DNA of 64,000 nt from Caballeronia telluris (GTDB lineage Bacteria > Pseudomonadota > Gammaproteobacteria > Burkholderiales > Burkholderiaceae), in assembly GCF_001544495.1 (NCBI RefSeq), contig NZ_FCNZ02000008.1:186001-250000 (forward strand). The letters are read 5' to 3'. Below the pieces are notes generated by a model. It did no database searches. It was not told the DNA's origin and was given only the letters and a program-made list of their open reading frames with translations. Shown here one piece after another: positions 9,231 through 17,798 of the stretch. Both the position numbers and the translations under genes were made by a program. Within the stretch, counting starts at the first letter, position 1. Each line of letters begins with the position of its first letter.

Positions 9231-10469
9231 TCAGTGACGCTTGAACACGAGCGAACCGTTCGTTCCGCCGAAGCCGAACGAGTTCTTTACCGCCACGTCG
9301 ATCTTCATCTCCCGCGCGGTGTTCGCGCAGTAGTCCAGGTCGCATTGCGGGTCCTGGTTGAAGATGTTGATGGTCGGCGGCGATACCTGATGGTGGATCG
9401 CGAGCACGGTGAACACCGATTCCAGACCGCCCGCGCCGCCGAGCAGGTGCCCGGTCATCGACTTGGTGGAATTCACCACGACCTTCTTCGCGTGATCGCC
9501 GAGCGCGCGCTTGATGCCCGTCGTTTCAGCGATGTCGCCAAGCGGCGTGGACGTGCCGTGCGCGTTCACATAATGGACTTCGTCCGGATTGATCTTCGCG
9601 TTTTTCATCGCGTTGACCATCGCGCGGCGGCCGCCGTCTCCGTCTTCGGGCGGCGCGGTCATGTGGTACGCGTCGCCGCTCATGCCGTAACCCGACACTT
9701 CCGCGTAAATCTTCGCGCCGCGCGCCTTCGCGTGCTCGTACTCTTCGAGCACCATCACGCCCGCGCCTTCGCCGAGCACGAAGCCGTCACGGTCCTTGTC
9801 CCACGGACGGCTCGCCGTCGCCGGATCGTCGTTGCGCTGCGACAGCGCACGCGCCGCCGCAAAGCCGCCGATGCCGAGCGGCGAAACCGTCGCTTCCGCG
9901 CCGCCCGCGATCATCACGTCGGCATCGCCGTATTCGATCAGGCGCGACGCCTCGCCGATGCAGTGCAGCCCGGTCGTGCAGGCGGTGACGATCGCGAGAT
10001 TCGGGCCCTTCAGGCCGAAGCGGATCGACAGATGGCCGGAGATCATGTTGATGATCGACGCCGGCACGAAGAACGGCGAGATGCGGCGCGGACCGCGGTT
10101 GAGCAGTTCGGTCTGCGTGATTTCGATCATCGGCAACCCGCCGATGCCCGAGCCCACGATCACGCCCACGCGCTCCGAGTTCTCCTCGCTGATTTCGAGG
10201 CCGCTGTCCTGCATGGCCTGTACACCGGCGGCGATGCCGTAATGGATGAAGGTATCCATATGGCGCGCTTCCTTGCCGGGCATGTACTCCTCGACATTGA
10301 AGCCCTTCACCTCGCCCGCGAAGCGCGTGGAAAAGTTCGACGCGTCGAACTTCGTGATCTCGGCGATGCCGGACTTGCCCGCCACCAGATTGGCCCAGCC
10401 GTCGGCAACGGTATTGCCGACAGGCGAAATCAGCCCAAGGCCTGTAACAACAACACGACGACGGCTCAC
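9231..10469 (-). CDS. fabF: 3-oxoacyl-ACP synthase II (KAS II)
   Basis: Condensing enzyme that elongates acyl-ACP with malonyl-ACP in fatty acid synthesis. The active-site Cys164 lies in [10 protein letters not shown] and the two catalytic histidines in [11 protein letters not shown] and [10 protein letters not shown], the Cys-His-His triad of KAS II. The length of 412 aa is standard. It follows acpP by 146 nt; this gap holds complementary arms that may form a terminator (10505-10547), which could set the acpP:fabF ratio. Confidence 0.97.
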   Translation of the reverse strand: MSRRRVVVTGLGLISPVGNTVADGWANLVAGKSGIAEITKFDASNFSTRFAGEVKGFNVEEYMPGKEARHMDTFIHYGIAAGVQAMQDSGLEISEENSERVGVIVGSGIGGLPMIEITQTELLNRGPRRISPFFVPASIINMISGHLSIRFGLKGPNLAIVTACTTGLHCIGEASRLIEYGDADVMIAGGAEATVSPLGIGGFAAARALSQRNDDPATASRPWDKDRDGFVLGEGAGVMVLEEYEHAKARGAKIYAEVSGYGMSGDAYHMTAPPEDGDGGRRAMVNAMKNAKINPDEVHYVNAHGTSTPLGDIAETTGIKRALGDHAKKVVVNSTKSMTGHLLGGAGGLESVFTVLAIHHQVSPPTINIFNQDPQCDLDYCANTAREMKIDVAVKNSFGFGGTNGSLVFKRH

Positions 10470-10504
10470 GGTAACCCCTTATCCATAGATGACAATAAAG
10501 CAAA

Positions 10505-10547
10505 AGCCACAGCGGCCACAGGAACTTGCCCTGTTAGCCCTGTGGCT
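10505..10547 (-). promoter_or_regulatory. Competing hairpins between acpP and fabF
   Basis: On the minus strand arm A (10547-10539, AGCCACAGG) can pair either with arm B (10522-10514, CCTGTGGCC) or with arm C (10512-10505, CTGTGGCT), which runs on into TTTTGCTTT. The A:C pairing would make a leaky terminator, the A:B pairing would prevent it. A partial terminator here would explain how acpP is made in excess of fabF. Confidence 0.4.
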
Positions 10548-10615
10548 GTTATATCGGTCTCGGTCGCGACAGAGCGTCAAGCCCGCGTGCGATGAGGTGC
10601 TGGCGCGTCCGGGCC

Positions 10616-10855
10616 TTAGGCCTTGACGTTCGCGCGAGCGTAGTCGATCGCCTGCTGGACGGTCGTGATCTTCTCGGCTTCTTCATCGGGAATTTCCATG
10701 CCGAATTCGTCTTCCAGAGCCATCACCAGTTCGACGGTGTCGAGCGAGTCAGCGCCCAGATCGTTGACGAACGACGCTTCGTTCTTGATTTCGGCTTCGG
10801 CGACGCCCAGTTGTTCCGCGACGATCTTTTTCACGCGCTGTTCGATATTGTCCAT
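10616..10855 (-). CDS. acpP: Acyl carrier protein
   Basis: A 79-residue acidic carrier of growing acyl chains. The phosphopantetheine attachment Ser37 lies in [10 protein letters not shown], and the protein ends with the usual helix ([16 protein letters not shown]). A good GGAGGGC Shine-Dalgarno precedes the ATG. The gene lies between fabG (232 nt upstream) and fabF (146 nt downstream), the normal position. A separate promoter is likely in the fabG-acpP gap (see 10900-10920), since ACP is needed in far larger amounts than the enzymes. Confidence 0.98.
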
Positions 10856-10899
10856 GCAGCCCTCCGAGGGAAAATAAGTTCAAAAATGCGAGTGCGCGC

Positions 10900-10920
10900 A
10901 TTTTATCAGGTTTGTACCTG
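10900..10920 (-). promoter_or_regulatory. Candidate acpP promoter region with inverted repeat
   Basis: A TAAAAT minus-10-like box (10905-10900 on the minus strand, in the context CCTGATAAAATGCG) lies 45 nt before the acpP start codon. The inverted repeat CAGGT-acaa-ACCTG (10920-10907) abuts it and would lie in the spacer, where a regulator could bind. No good minus-35 box is visible, so this is tentative. Confidence 0.35.
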
Positions 10921-11087
10921 CAAAAAGCGGCGCTTCGGTTTCATGCTTTCGACGCGCGACCCTTGCTCGGGGCCGGTCACGCGCGATCCATCGACTTCGT
11001 TCATTACAGCGCATTTTGCGGGCGCGCGCGATGCTCCGGTGAGCATTTCGCGTTCCGCCCGCGGCGCGGATATTAAACGAACGCCTA

Positions 11088-11828
11088 TTACATGTACATG
11101 CCGCCATTCACGTGCAGCGTCGTTCCGGTAATGTAGCCCGCGAACGGCGAGGCCAGGAAAGCCACAGCATGCGCGATATCGTCCGGGCTGCCCAGTCGGC
11201 CGAGTGGTATCTGGGCGGTGAGCGCGGTGCGCTGCTCTTCGGGCAGAACCTTGGTCATGTCGGTGTCGATGAAGCCCGGCGCGATGCAGTTCACCGTGAT
11301 GCCGCGGCTGCCGATCTCGCGCGCGAGCGCGCGCGTCATACCCGCGACGCCGGCCTTCGCGGCCGCGTAGTTCGCCTGCCCCGGATTGCCCGACGATCCC
11401 ACCACCGACGTGATGTTGATGATCCGGCCGCCGCGCGCCTTCATCATCGGACGCAGCACGGCGCGCGAGAGGCGGAACACGGCGCGCAGGTTGGTATCGA
11501 TGACGGCGTCGAATTCGTCGTCCTTCATGCGCATCGCGAGCTGGTCTTTCGTGATGCCCGCGTTGTTCACCAGCACGCTGAGGCCGCCGAATTCCTTCAC
11601 GGTGGCGTCGATGAACGCGTCGGCCGCGGCCGCGTCGTTCACGTTCAGCACCGCGCCGCGGCCCTTCAGACCGGCCTGTTCGAACGCTTCCGTGATGCCG
11701 GCCGCGCCGCTTTCGCTCGTCGCCGTGCCGATGACGGTCGCGCCCTGGCGCGCGAGTTCCAGCGCAATCGCCCGCCCGATGCCGCGCGATGCGCCCGTGA
11801 CGATGGCTACCTGCTTGTCCAAGTTCAT
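11088..11828 (-). CDS. fabG: 3-oxoacyl-ACP reductase
   Basis: NADPH-dependent short-chain dehydrogenase that reduces 3-oxoacyl-ACP. The cofactor loop TGASRGIG is at 11-18, NNAG at 88-91, and the catalytic Ser141, Tyr154 and Lys158 (YAAAK) are in place. The start MNLDKQVAIVTG at 11828 was preferred to the longer frame because AAGGA lies about 7 nt upstream and the family begins here; it gives 246 aa, near the E. coli length of 244. It follows fabD by 37 nt. Confidence 0.97.
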   Translation of the reverse strand: MNLDKQVAIVTGASRGIGRAIALELARQGATVIGTATSESGAAGITEAFEQAGLKGRGAVLNVNDAAAADAFIDATVKEFGGLSVLVNNAGITKDQLAMRMKDDEFDAVIDTNLRAVFRLSRAVLRPMMKARGGRIINITSVVGSSGNPGQANYAAAKAGVAGMTRALAREIGSRGITVNCIAPGFIDTDMTKVLPEEQRTALTAQIPLGRLGSPDDIAHAVAFLASPFAGYITGTTLHVNGGMYM

Positions 11829-11865
11829 GTCGTTGTCCTTGCTCTTCGTTTTTATCCGGCGCGCT

Positions 11866-12798
11866 TTATCCGGCAATCAGCTTGCGCGCTTCGTCCAGCG
11901 ACGCCGGATCGAACACGGACGCGCCGACGAGCGTTCCGTCGATGCGCTTTGTCAGTCCCGCGAGCACCTTGCCCGGGCCGCATTCGATCACGTGCGTCAC
12001 GCCGTCGCGGGCCATCGCCTGCACGCATTCGACCCAGCGCACGGGGCCCGCCGCCTGGCGCACGAGCGCATCCTTGATCGCGGCGGGGTCGTCGGTGATC
12101 GCGACGTCGATGTTATTGATCAGCGGAATCCGCGGCGCCTTCACGTCGACTTGGGCCAGATAGTCGCGCAGTTGATCCGACGCGGGCTTGAGCAGCGACG
12201 AGTGGAACGGCGCCGACACCGGCAGCGGCAGCGCGCGCTTTGCGCCCTTCGCCTTCGCGATTTCGCACGCCTTCTCGACGCCCGCCTTCGCACCCGCTAT
12301 CACGACCTGCGACGGCGCGTTGAAATTCACCGCTTCGACCACGCCCGCTTCCGACGCTTCGGCGCAGACTGCGCGCACGGTGTCGTCGTCGAGACCGAGG
12401 ATCGCGGCCATGCCGCCGACGCCGACCGGCACTGCGTTTTGCATCGCCTGGGCGCGAAAACGCACGAGCGGCACGGCGTCCGCGAACGCGAGCGCGCCGG
12501 CCGCGACGAGCGCCGTGTATTCCCCGAGGCTATGCCCCGCGACGATCGCGGGCTTTACGCCGGCTTCCTGTTCCCACACGCGGTAAATGGCGTAGGCGGC
12601 CGTCAGCATGACGGGCTGCGTATTAGTGGTGAGATTGAGTTCTTCCGCCGGACCTTCGGCGATCAGCTTCGCGATGTCCTGGTTGAGCGCGTCGGACGCC
12701 TGCTGCAACGTCTCGCGCACCACGGCGTGATCGGCGAATGCGTTCAGCATGCCGACCGATTGCGAACCCTGTCCGGGAAAAACGAACGCAAATTTCAT
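11866..12798 (-). CDS. fabD: Malonyl-CoA:ACP transacylase
   Basis: Transfers the malonyl group from CoA to ACP to supply elongation units. The PGQGSQ motif (8-13), the nucleophile Ser90 in GHSLGEY and the partner His199 in APFHSSL are all present, and the length of 310 aa matches the family. The start MKFAFVFPGQG was chosen because the longer open frame is only an overlap with fabH sequence. It lies 77 nt after fabH and 37 nt before fabG. Confidence 0.97.
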   Translation of the reverse strand: MKFAFVFPGQGSQSVGMLNAFADHAVVRETLQQASDALNQDIAKLIAEGPAEELNLTTNTQPVMLTAAYAIYRVWEQEAGVKPAIVAGHSLGEYTALVAAGALAFADAVPLVRFRAQAMQNAVPVGVGGMAAILGLDDDTVRAVCAEASEAGVVEAVNFNAPSQVVIAGAKAGVEKACEIAKAKGAKRALPLPVSAPFHSSLLKPASDQLRDYLAQVDVKAPRIPLINNIDVAITDDPAAIKDALVRQAAGPVRWVECVQAMARDGVTHVIECGPGKVLAGLTKRIDGTLVGASVFDPASLDEARKLIAG

Positions 12799-12875
12799 AT
12801 CGTCCTCGATGAATTGGGATGGCTGGCGCGCTCGGCGCGGGCGATCGGGGCGCGATGCCACGCGCCCCTCGACGG

Positions 12876-13865
12876 TCAGTAGCGAAAGACCGACGCGCCC
12901 CAGGTGAAGCCGCCGCCGACGCCTTCGATCAGCACGTTCTGGCCGCGCTTGATGCGGCCGTCGCGCACGGCGACGTCGAGCGCGAGCGGAATCGACGCCG
13001 CCGACGTGTTGCCATGCTCGCCAACCGTCACGACCATGCGCTCCTGCGGCAGCCGCAGCTTGCGGCAGGTGCTCTGCATGATGCGGATGTTGGCCTGATG
13101 GGGAATCAGCCAGTCGACGTCTTCGGCGGAAAGCTGCGCTTTGTCGAGCGCTTCGACCGCGACCTTTTCCAGCACGTTGACGGCGAGCTTGAACACCGCC
13201 TGGCCGTCCATGTGCAGGAACGCGCTGCCCGCGACCACGCCGCCGTTCACGTTGCCCGGCGTGCAGAGAATGTCGGAATAGCTGCCGTCCGCGTGCAGTG
13301 CGCTCGCGAGCACGCCCGGTTCCTCGGATGCCTGCAGGATGATCGCGCCCGCGCCGTCGCCGAACAGCACGCAGGTCGTGCGGTCGCTGAAGTCGAGAAT
13401 GCGCGAGAAGGTTTCCGCGCCGACGATCAGCGCCGTGCGATGCGCGCCGCTGCGAATCAGGCTGTCGGCGACCGCCACGGCATACGCGAAACCCGAGCAG
13501 ACGGCCTGGACGTCGAACGCCGCGCCGTTGTTCTTGATGCCGAGCTTGTTTTGCAGCAGACACGCCGTGCTCGGGAACACGAAGTCCGGCGTGGAAGTCG
13601 CGACGATGATCAGGTCGATCGACTGCGGATCGACGCCGGCCGCTTCGATCGCCTTATTCGACGCGTGAAGGGCGAGATCGCTCGTGGTTTCGTCGGGCGC
13701 CGCGAAATGGCGGGCGTGAATGCCGGTGCGCGCCACGATCCATTCGTCGCTCGTCTCGACGCCCTGCTTTGCCAGACGGTCTGCCAGATCCTGATTCGTG
13801 ACGCGGTCGGCCGGCAGATAGCTGCCCGTGCCGAGCACGCGTGAGTAGAGATTGGATTGAGCCAT
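12876..13865 (-). CDS. fabH: 3-oxoacyl-ACP synthase III (KAS III)
   Basis: Starts fatty acid synthesis by condensing acetyl-CoA with malonyl-ACP. The catalytic triad is Cys123 (AVCSGF), His256 (IPHQANIRI) and Asn286 ([10 protein letters not shown]), and the length of 329 aa is typical. Its ATG overlaps the plsX stop codon by one base (TAATG), so translation of the two is probably coupled. Confidence 0.97.
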   Translation of the reverse strand: MAQSNLYSRVLGTGSYLPADRVTNQDLADRLAKQGVETSDEWIVARTGIHARHFAAPDETTSDLALHASNKAIEAAGVDPQSIDLIIVATSTPDFVFPSTACLLQNKLGIKNNGAAFDVQAVCSGFAYAVAVADSLIRSGAHRTALIVGAETFSRILDFSDRTTCVLFGDGAGAIILQASEEPGVLASALHADGSYSDILCTPGNVNGGVVAGSAFLHMDGQAVFKLAVNVLEKVAVEALDKAQLSAEDVDWLIPHQANIRIMQSTCRKLRLPQERMVVTVGEHGNTSAASIPLALDVAVRDGRIKRGQNVLIEGVGGGFTWGASVFRY

Positions 13866-15031
13866 TATGCCTTCGAGGGTAGCGCGGCACCGGGTTCGTC
13901 CGGCGCGCTCGGGGGTGGCGGATTAGGCCGACCGGCCGCGACGCCGTTCTCGAGTGCTCCGGCCGCATTGGGTTCGGCGGCCGTGCCGTTTGCGAGACCG
14001 GCGCCCTGGGCCGCCTGCCGCATGGGTGCGGCGTTTTCTTCCATCGCGCGCACGAGGCGTTCGAGCACGCCATTTTTGACGGCATCATACCCGCGTTTGA
14101 TGGCCCACTCAAACCCGTAGGCCTCGGCCGATCCGTGGCTCTTGATGACGAGCCCGCGCAGGCCGAGCAAGGCGGCGCCGTTGTACTGGGCCGGGTCGAC
14201 GCGTCGCTTGAAACGCTTGAGCACCGGCATCGCGACGACCGCCATCAGCTTCGTGGCGAGCGAGCGGCCGAACTCTTCCTTGATGATGTCGGTGAGCATT
14301 TTCGCGAGACCTTCGGAGGTCTTCAGCGCGACATTGCCGACAAAACCATCGCAGACGACGACATCCGTCGTGCCTTTATAGATGTCGTTGCCTTCCACGT
14401 TGCCGTAGAAGTTGAGCGTGCTCGCGCGCAGCAGTTCGCCCGCGCGCTTGATGGTTTCGTTGCCCTTGATGACTTCTTCGCCGATGTTGAGCAAGCCGAT
14501 GGTCGGCCGCTCGCGCCCTTCGATCGCGGAGACGAGCGCGTGGCCCATCTCGGCGAACTGCAAGAGGTGCTGCGGCTCGCAGTCGACGTTCGCGCCGAGG
14601 TCGAGCACGGTGGTGTAGCCGCGCTGACTCGGCATCGCGAAGGCGATCGCCGGCCGCTCGATACCAGCGAGCGTCTTGAGAACATAGCGGGAAACGGCCA
14701 TCAGCGCGCCGGTGTTGCCGGCGGAGATGCAGGTCTGAGCCTCGCCTTCCTTAACGAGATTCAGCGCGACGCGCATCGACGAATCTTTTTTCTTGCGCAG
14801 CGCGACTTCGACGGGATCGTCCATCGCGACGACTTCCGTCGCGGGAACGACGGTCAGGCGCGCCTCGTCGGCGGCCTTGCACTTCTTGAGCTGCGCGCGG
14901 ATCGCGGGCTCGATGCCCACGAGCAGCAGATGTGCGTCCGGGTGCGAACGCACGAAATTGACGGCAGCGGGAACCGTCACGGCCGGGCCGTGGTCGCCTC
15001 CCATGCAGTCGATGGTGATCTTTACAGTCAT
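13865..15031 (-). CDS. plsX: Phosphate acyltransferase PlsX
   Basis: Makes acyl-phosphate from acyl-ACP for the PlsY step of phosphatidic acid synthesis. The protein starts [16 protein letters not shown], the PlsX signature, and contains the conserved [10 protein letters not shown] and the [15 protein letters not shown] segments. At 388 aa it is longer than E. coli PlsX (356); the extra part is an Ala/Pro/Gly-rich tail after about residue 345. No good Shine-Dalgarno precedes the ATG, and a terminator-like hairpin ends 24 nt upstream of it, so expression may depend on read-through from rpmF or an unseen promoter. Confidence 0.96.
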   Translation of the reverse strand: MTVKITIDCMGGDHGPAVTVPAAVNFVRSHPDAHLLLVGIEPAIRAQLKKCKAADEARLTVVPATEVVAMDDPVEVALRKKKDSSMRVALNLVKEGEAQTCISAGNTGALMAVSRYVLKTLAGIERPAIAFAMPSQRGYTTVLDLGANVDCEPQHLLQFAEMGHALVSAIEGRERPTIGLLNIGEEVIKGNETIKRAGELLRASTLNFYGNVEGNDIYKGTTDVVVCDGFVGNVALKTSEGLAKMLTDIIKEEFGRSLATKLMAVVAMPVLKRFKRRVDPAQYNGAALLGLRGLVIKSHGSAEAYGFEWAIKRGYDAVKNGVLERLVRAMEENAAPMRQAAQGAGLANGTAAEPNAAGALENGVAAGRPNPPPPSAPDEPGAALPSKA

Positions 15032-15054
15032 GGAGTGCGACGAATTTCAGGCAC

Positions 15055-15078
15055 AAAAAAGCGGCAGTGAAATGCCGC
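15055..15078 (-). terminator. Intrinsic terminator between rpmF and plsX
   Basis: On the minus strand GCGGCA-tttcac-TGCCGC is followed directly by TTTTTT (15060-15055). It lies 82 nt after the rpmF stop and 23 nt before the plsX start codon, in the same direction as both genes. Confidence 0.7.
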
Positions 15079-15160
15079 CTTCTTGTCGTACCGAGGAAAT
15101 GTCAAGCGCGAGCGACCGTAATTCAAAACGGTGACGCGAGACGCAGCAAGCGTCGTACGC

Positions 15161-15340
15161 TTAGTCGTTCTTCGTCTTGATGACTTTCTTGCCACGGTAG
15201 TAGCCGTTCGGGCTCACGTGGTGACGCAGATGCACTTCACCCGTGCTCGGCTCAACGGCCAGCGGCGCTGCGTTGAGGAAATCGTGCGAACGGTGCATGC
15301 CGCGCTTCGACGGCGACTTCTTGTTTTGCTGAACTGCCAT
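15161..15340 (-). CDS. rpmF: 50S ribosomal protein L32
   Basis: A 59-residue basic ribosomal protein, recognised from [20 protein letters not shown] and the central [20 protein letters not shown]. It lacks the zinc-binding cysteines found in some L32 forms. A GGAG lies 6 nt before the ATG. A TAGAAT box (15370-15365) about 25 nt upstream may be the minus-10 of an internal promoter. It follows yceD by 123 nt, the conserved arrangement. Confidence 0.97.
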   Translation of the reverse strand: MAVQQNKKSPSKRGMHRSHDFLNAAPLAVEPSTGEVHLRHHVSPNGYYRGKKVIKTKND

Positions 15341-15463
15341 GATAACTCCAGAAAAATTTTGCGAATTCTAACACAGCCCGACGTGCCGGCGACCGCTGGC
15401 CGAAAGGCCAGTCAAGGTGCGGAAAACGTAAACTCACGTAAACTCGGCTTATCGCGCTACCAG

Positions 15464-16108
15464 TTAATGCTTCTTGTCGTCGCCGGGGCCGCCCTGCTTG
15501 AGCTTTTCGAGCGCGGCGAACGGGTTGGGCCGCGCGGGTTCGTCACCCGATGCGCCTTCACCCCCGTCGATCTCGCCATCGACCCCTTCCGCGCCCTCGC
15601 CCGAAACCAGGCTTTCGTGCACTTCCGGACACACATCGTGCTTGGGCACGAGCGGCAAGGCCAACAACAACTCCTCCTCGATCAAGTCGACGAGATCGAA
15701 TTGGCGCGAACCCACGATCACTTCGACTTCATCGTCGTCGAGCGGAAACTCGTCTGCTTCTTCCTCCGTGTCCACGATGCGATAGGTTGCATCGACATCG
15801 AGGTGCTGCGAATACGGCGAAAGACAGCGCTGACACTCGATCCACACCGACCCGTGCACCGCAAGCCGCAGATAGGGCTGCGGCGCCTCGGTGCCGTCGT
15901 CCTGCAGTTCGGGCTGAGTCGAGCCTTCGGCTTGCCAGGTGAACGCGGTATCGCGGTCTGGCGCATCTGCCGGCACTTCGTTTAACATGCGCGGCAGTTG
16001 CGGGACGCGCACGGCGCCGGCGGCTTGCCGGCCGCTCTGCGCGAATTCGTAGATGTCGAGCGCGCGCAGATCGGCGGGGCTCGCAGGTTTGCCAGGATTC
16101 TGAGTCAT
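15464..16108 (-). CDS. yceD: YceD family protein (DUF177), rRNA-related
   Basis: A 214-aa protein of the YceD/DUF177 family, linked in other bacteria to 23S rRNA accumulation. It has the conserved Cys-x-x-Cys (ECQRCLSP) and a second Cys-Pro pair (DVCPEV), with very acidic stretches between them. An Asp/Glu/Gly-rich linker precedes the conserved C-terminus NPFAALEKLKQ. An AGGAG lies 7 nt before the ATG. The gene heads the yceD-rpmF unit; a sigma-70 promoter at 16334-16362 would give it a leader of about 220 nt with 13-bp repeats. Confidence 0.9.
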   Translation of the reverse strand: MTQNPGKPASPADLRALDIYEFAQSGRQAAGAVRVPQLPRMLNEVPADAPDRDTAFTWQAEGSTQPELQDDGTEAPQPYLRLAVHGSVWIECQRCLSPYSQHLDVDATYRIVDTEEEADEFPLDDDEVEVIVGSRQFDLVDLIEEELLLALPLVPKHDVCPEVHESLVSGEGAEGVDGEIDGGEGASGDEPARPNPFAALEKLKQGGPGDDKKH

Positions 16109-16130
16109 GTGCGCTCCTGCATGTGCCGCG

Positions 16131-16190
16131 TTAGGACGGATGTTTCGTCCGGATGTTTCGTCCGGATGTTTCGTCCGGTGTTTTCTTCAT
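16131..16190 (-). CDS. Possible 19-codon leader peptide upstream of yceD
   Basis: A short open frame ATG to TAA, reading MKKTPDETSGRNIRTKHPS, ends 22 nt before the yceD start codon. The sequence before its ATG (GGCGAG) is only a weak ribosome site. Its coding region is mostly made of the 13-bp repeat, so the three copies are read in three different frames. Because it sits in the predicted leader of a ribosomal protein operon it might act as an upstream ORF, but it may equally be a chance frame. Confidence 0.3.
   Translation of the reverse strand: MKKTPDETSGRNIRTKHPS
16138..16176. repeat. Three tandem copies of a 13-bp repeat (yceD leader)
   Basis: The unit GGATGTTTCGTCC occurs three times without mismatch at 16138, 16151 and 16164, lying 29 nt upstream of the yceD start codon. 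The unit ends are self-complementary (GGA/TCC), so in RNA each copy or pair of copies could fold. Confidence 0.95.
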
Positions 16191-16333
16191 CTCGCCAGTA
16201 TGCACCGCGCCGCCTGCTCCGACTGGTGTGGTTTGCCCGGATTCTGCAACCGCCATTTCCGGACCCGCTTTCGAAAAGGCCTGACGCCGATCCGTCGCGC
16301 CCACGGCAAGGACATACCGATGAAAAGCCCAAA

Positions 16334-16362
16334 ATCATATCGGTTTTGTCTTTACGCGTCAA
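16334..16362 (-). promoter_or_regulatory. Sigma-70 promoter for yceD-rpmF
   Basis: On the minus strand TTGACG (16362-16357), a 17-bp spacer and TATGAT (16339-16334) form a near-consensus promoter. Transcription would start near 16327 and leave a leader of about 220 nt before yceD. The rest of the 314-bp gap to yceF holds the 13-bp repeats and no gene I can support. Confidence 0.75.
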
Positions 16363-16422
16363 ATACTTAAGGGGCGATTTGTCACCGCCCCTCTTTCCAA
16401 CGCTTATCCGCCGATTCCACTC

Positions 16423-17031
16423 ATGTCCGACGTCCTCCACCCGCCGCCGCGCCTCGTTCTCGCGTCGAGTTCGCGCTATCGCCGCGAGTTGCTCGACCGC
16501 CTGCGCGTTCCCTTCGACGTGATCGTGCCCGATATCGACGAAACGCCGCTCGACGGCGAAACGCCCGAAGCAACCGCCCTGCGCCTCTCGCTCGCGAAGG
16601 CGCGCGCCGCCGCCGTGAAAGCGCCCGGCGCGCTCGTGATCGGCTCAGATCAGGTTGCGACCTTCGACGGCCGTCAGATCGGCAAGCCCGGCACGCACGA
16701 GAACGCGGTCGCGCAACTGCGGGCGATGCGCGGGAAGAACGTCGCGTTTCACAGCGCACTGTGCCTCTTCGACAGCCGTTCGGGCGGGGCGCAATCGGCG
16801 GACGTCGTCACGCGCGTGCAGTTCCGCGCCCTGTCGGACGCCGAAATCGAAGCCTATCTGCTGGCCGAAACGCCCTACGACTGCGCCGGCAGCGCGAAAT
16901 CCGAGGGGCTCGGCATCGCGCTGCTCGACGCGATCGATTCGAACGACCCGACCGCGCTCGTCGGCCTGCCGCTGATCGAACTGTCGCGGATGCTGCGCGC
17001 GGCCGGCTTTCCGTTGCTGGAGGCGCGATGA
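16423..17031 (+). CDS. yceF: Maf-like nucleotide pyrophosphatase (YceF type)
   Basis: Predicted nucleoside triphosphate pyrophosphatase of the Maf superfamily; the closest E. coli counterpart is YceF, reported to act on 7-methyl-GTP. The N-terminal [15 protein letters not shown], the central [10 protein letters not shown] and the [17 protein letters not shown] motif place it in the YceF rather than the dTTPase branch. Length 202 aa is normal. It is divergent from yceD, as in E. coli, and its stop overlaps the next start codon by 4 nt (ATGA). Confidence 0.9.
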   Translation: MSDVLHPPPRLVLASSSRYRRELLDRLRVPFDVIVPDIDETPLDGETPEATALRLSLAKARAAAVKAPGALVIGSDQVATFDGRQIGKPGTHENAVAQLRAMRGKNVAFHSALCLFDSRSGGAQSADVVTRVQFRALSDAEIEAYLLAETPYDCAGSAKSEGLGIALLDAIDSNDPTALVGLPLIELSRMLRAAGFPLLEAR

Positions 17032-17747
17032 GCGGCGTCCTGTACCTGATCCCCAATACCCTCGGCGAAGGCGACGCCGACGCGCTCGCTCAAGTCCTGC
17101 CGGCGCCGGTCCGCGCGCAGGCCGCCGCGCTCTCCTACTACATAGGCGAAAACGCGAAAACGACGCGCGCATTCCTGAAAAAAGTCGGCACCGAGCGGCC
17201 GATTCAGGAAATCGAAGTGCGCGAACTGAACGTGAACACGCCGCCAGGCGAAGTCGAAAAGCTGCTCGCGCCGATTCTCGCGGGCACCGACGCCGGGCTC
17301 GTCTCCGAAGCGGGCTGCCCCGCCGTCGCCGATCCGGGCGCGCTGCTCGTGCGGCGCGCGCACGAACGCGGTGTGAAGGTCGTGCCGTTCGTCGGGCCGA
17401 GTTCGATTCTGCTCGCGCTGATGGCGTCCGGCATGAACGGCCAGAGCTTCGCGTTCAACGGCTATCTGCCCGTCGACGCGAGCGAGCGCGCGAAACGTCT
17501 GCGCGAACTGGAGCAGCTGTCGCGCAAGGCGAACCAGACGCAAATTTTCATCGAGACGCCGTACCGCAACCGCGCGCTGCTCGACACGCTGATCGCGACC
17601 TGCGCGCCGTCGACGCTCGTGTGCGTCGCCGTCGACCTGACGCTGCCCGCCGAAACGATCGTCACGCGCACGGTCGCCGACTGGAAGAAGAAGCCCGCGC
17701 CCGATCTGCACAAGCGGCCGGCGATCTTTCTGCTGCTCGGCGCCTGA
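17028..17747 (+). CDS. SAM-dependent methyltransferase, tetrapyrrole methylase fold (RsmI-related)
   Basis: A 239-aa protein of the COG0313-like group. It starts [16 protein letters not shown], has the SAM-binding loop [16 protein letters not shown] and the [18 protein letters not shown] segment of the tetrapyrrole methylase fold. RsmI methylates the 2'-O of a cytidine in 16S rRNA, but this shorter relative is a separate subgroup whose substrate I cannot name. The ATG overlaps the yceF stop codon, so the two genes form an operon that ends at a strong terminator. Confidence 0.8.
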   Translation: MSGVLYLIPNTLGEGDADALAQVLPAPVRAQAAALSYYIGENAKTTRAFLKKVGTERPIQEIEVRELNVNTPPGEVEKLLAPILAGTDAGLVSEAGCPAVADPGALLVRRAHERGVKVVPFVGPSSILLALMASGMNGQSFAFNGYLPVDASERAKRLRELEQLSRKANQTQIFIETPYRNRALLDTLIATCAPSTLVCVAVDLTLPAETIVTRTVADWKKKPAPDLHKRPAIFLLLGA

Positions 17748-17749
17748 AG

Positions 17750-17781
17750 GCAAAACGCCACGGTGATCCGTGGCGTTTTGC
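17750..17781. terminator. Bidirectional terminator between the methylase and sppA
   Basis: A perfect 14-bp stem (GCAAAACGCCACGG / its complement) encloses a 4-nt loop TGAT; the stem ends provide TTTT on both strands. It lies 2 nt after the methylase stop and serves the convergent sppA gene as well. Confidence 0.85.
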
Positions 17782-17798
17782 ATAGAACGCGGGCGAAC

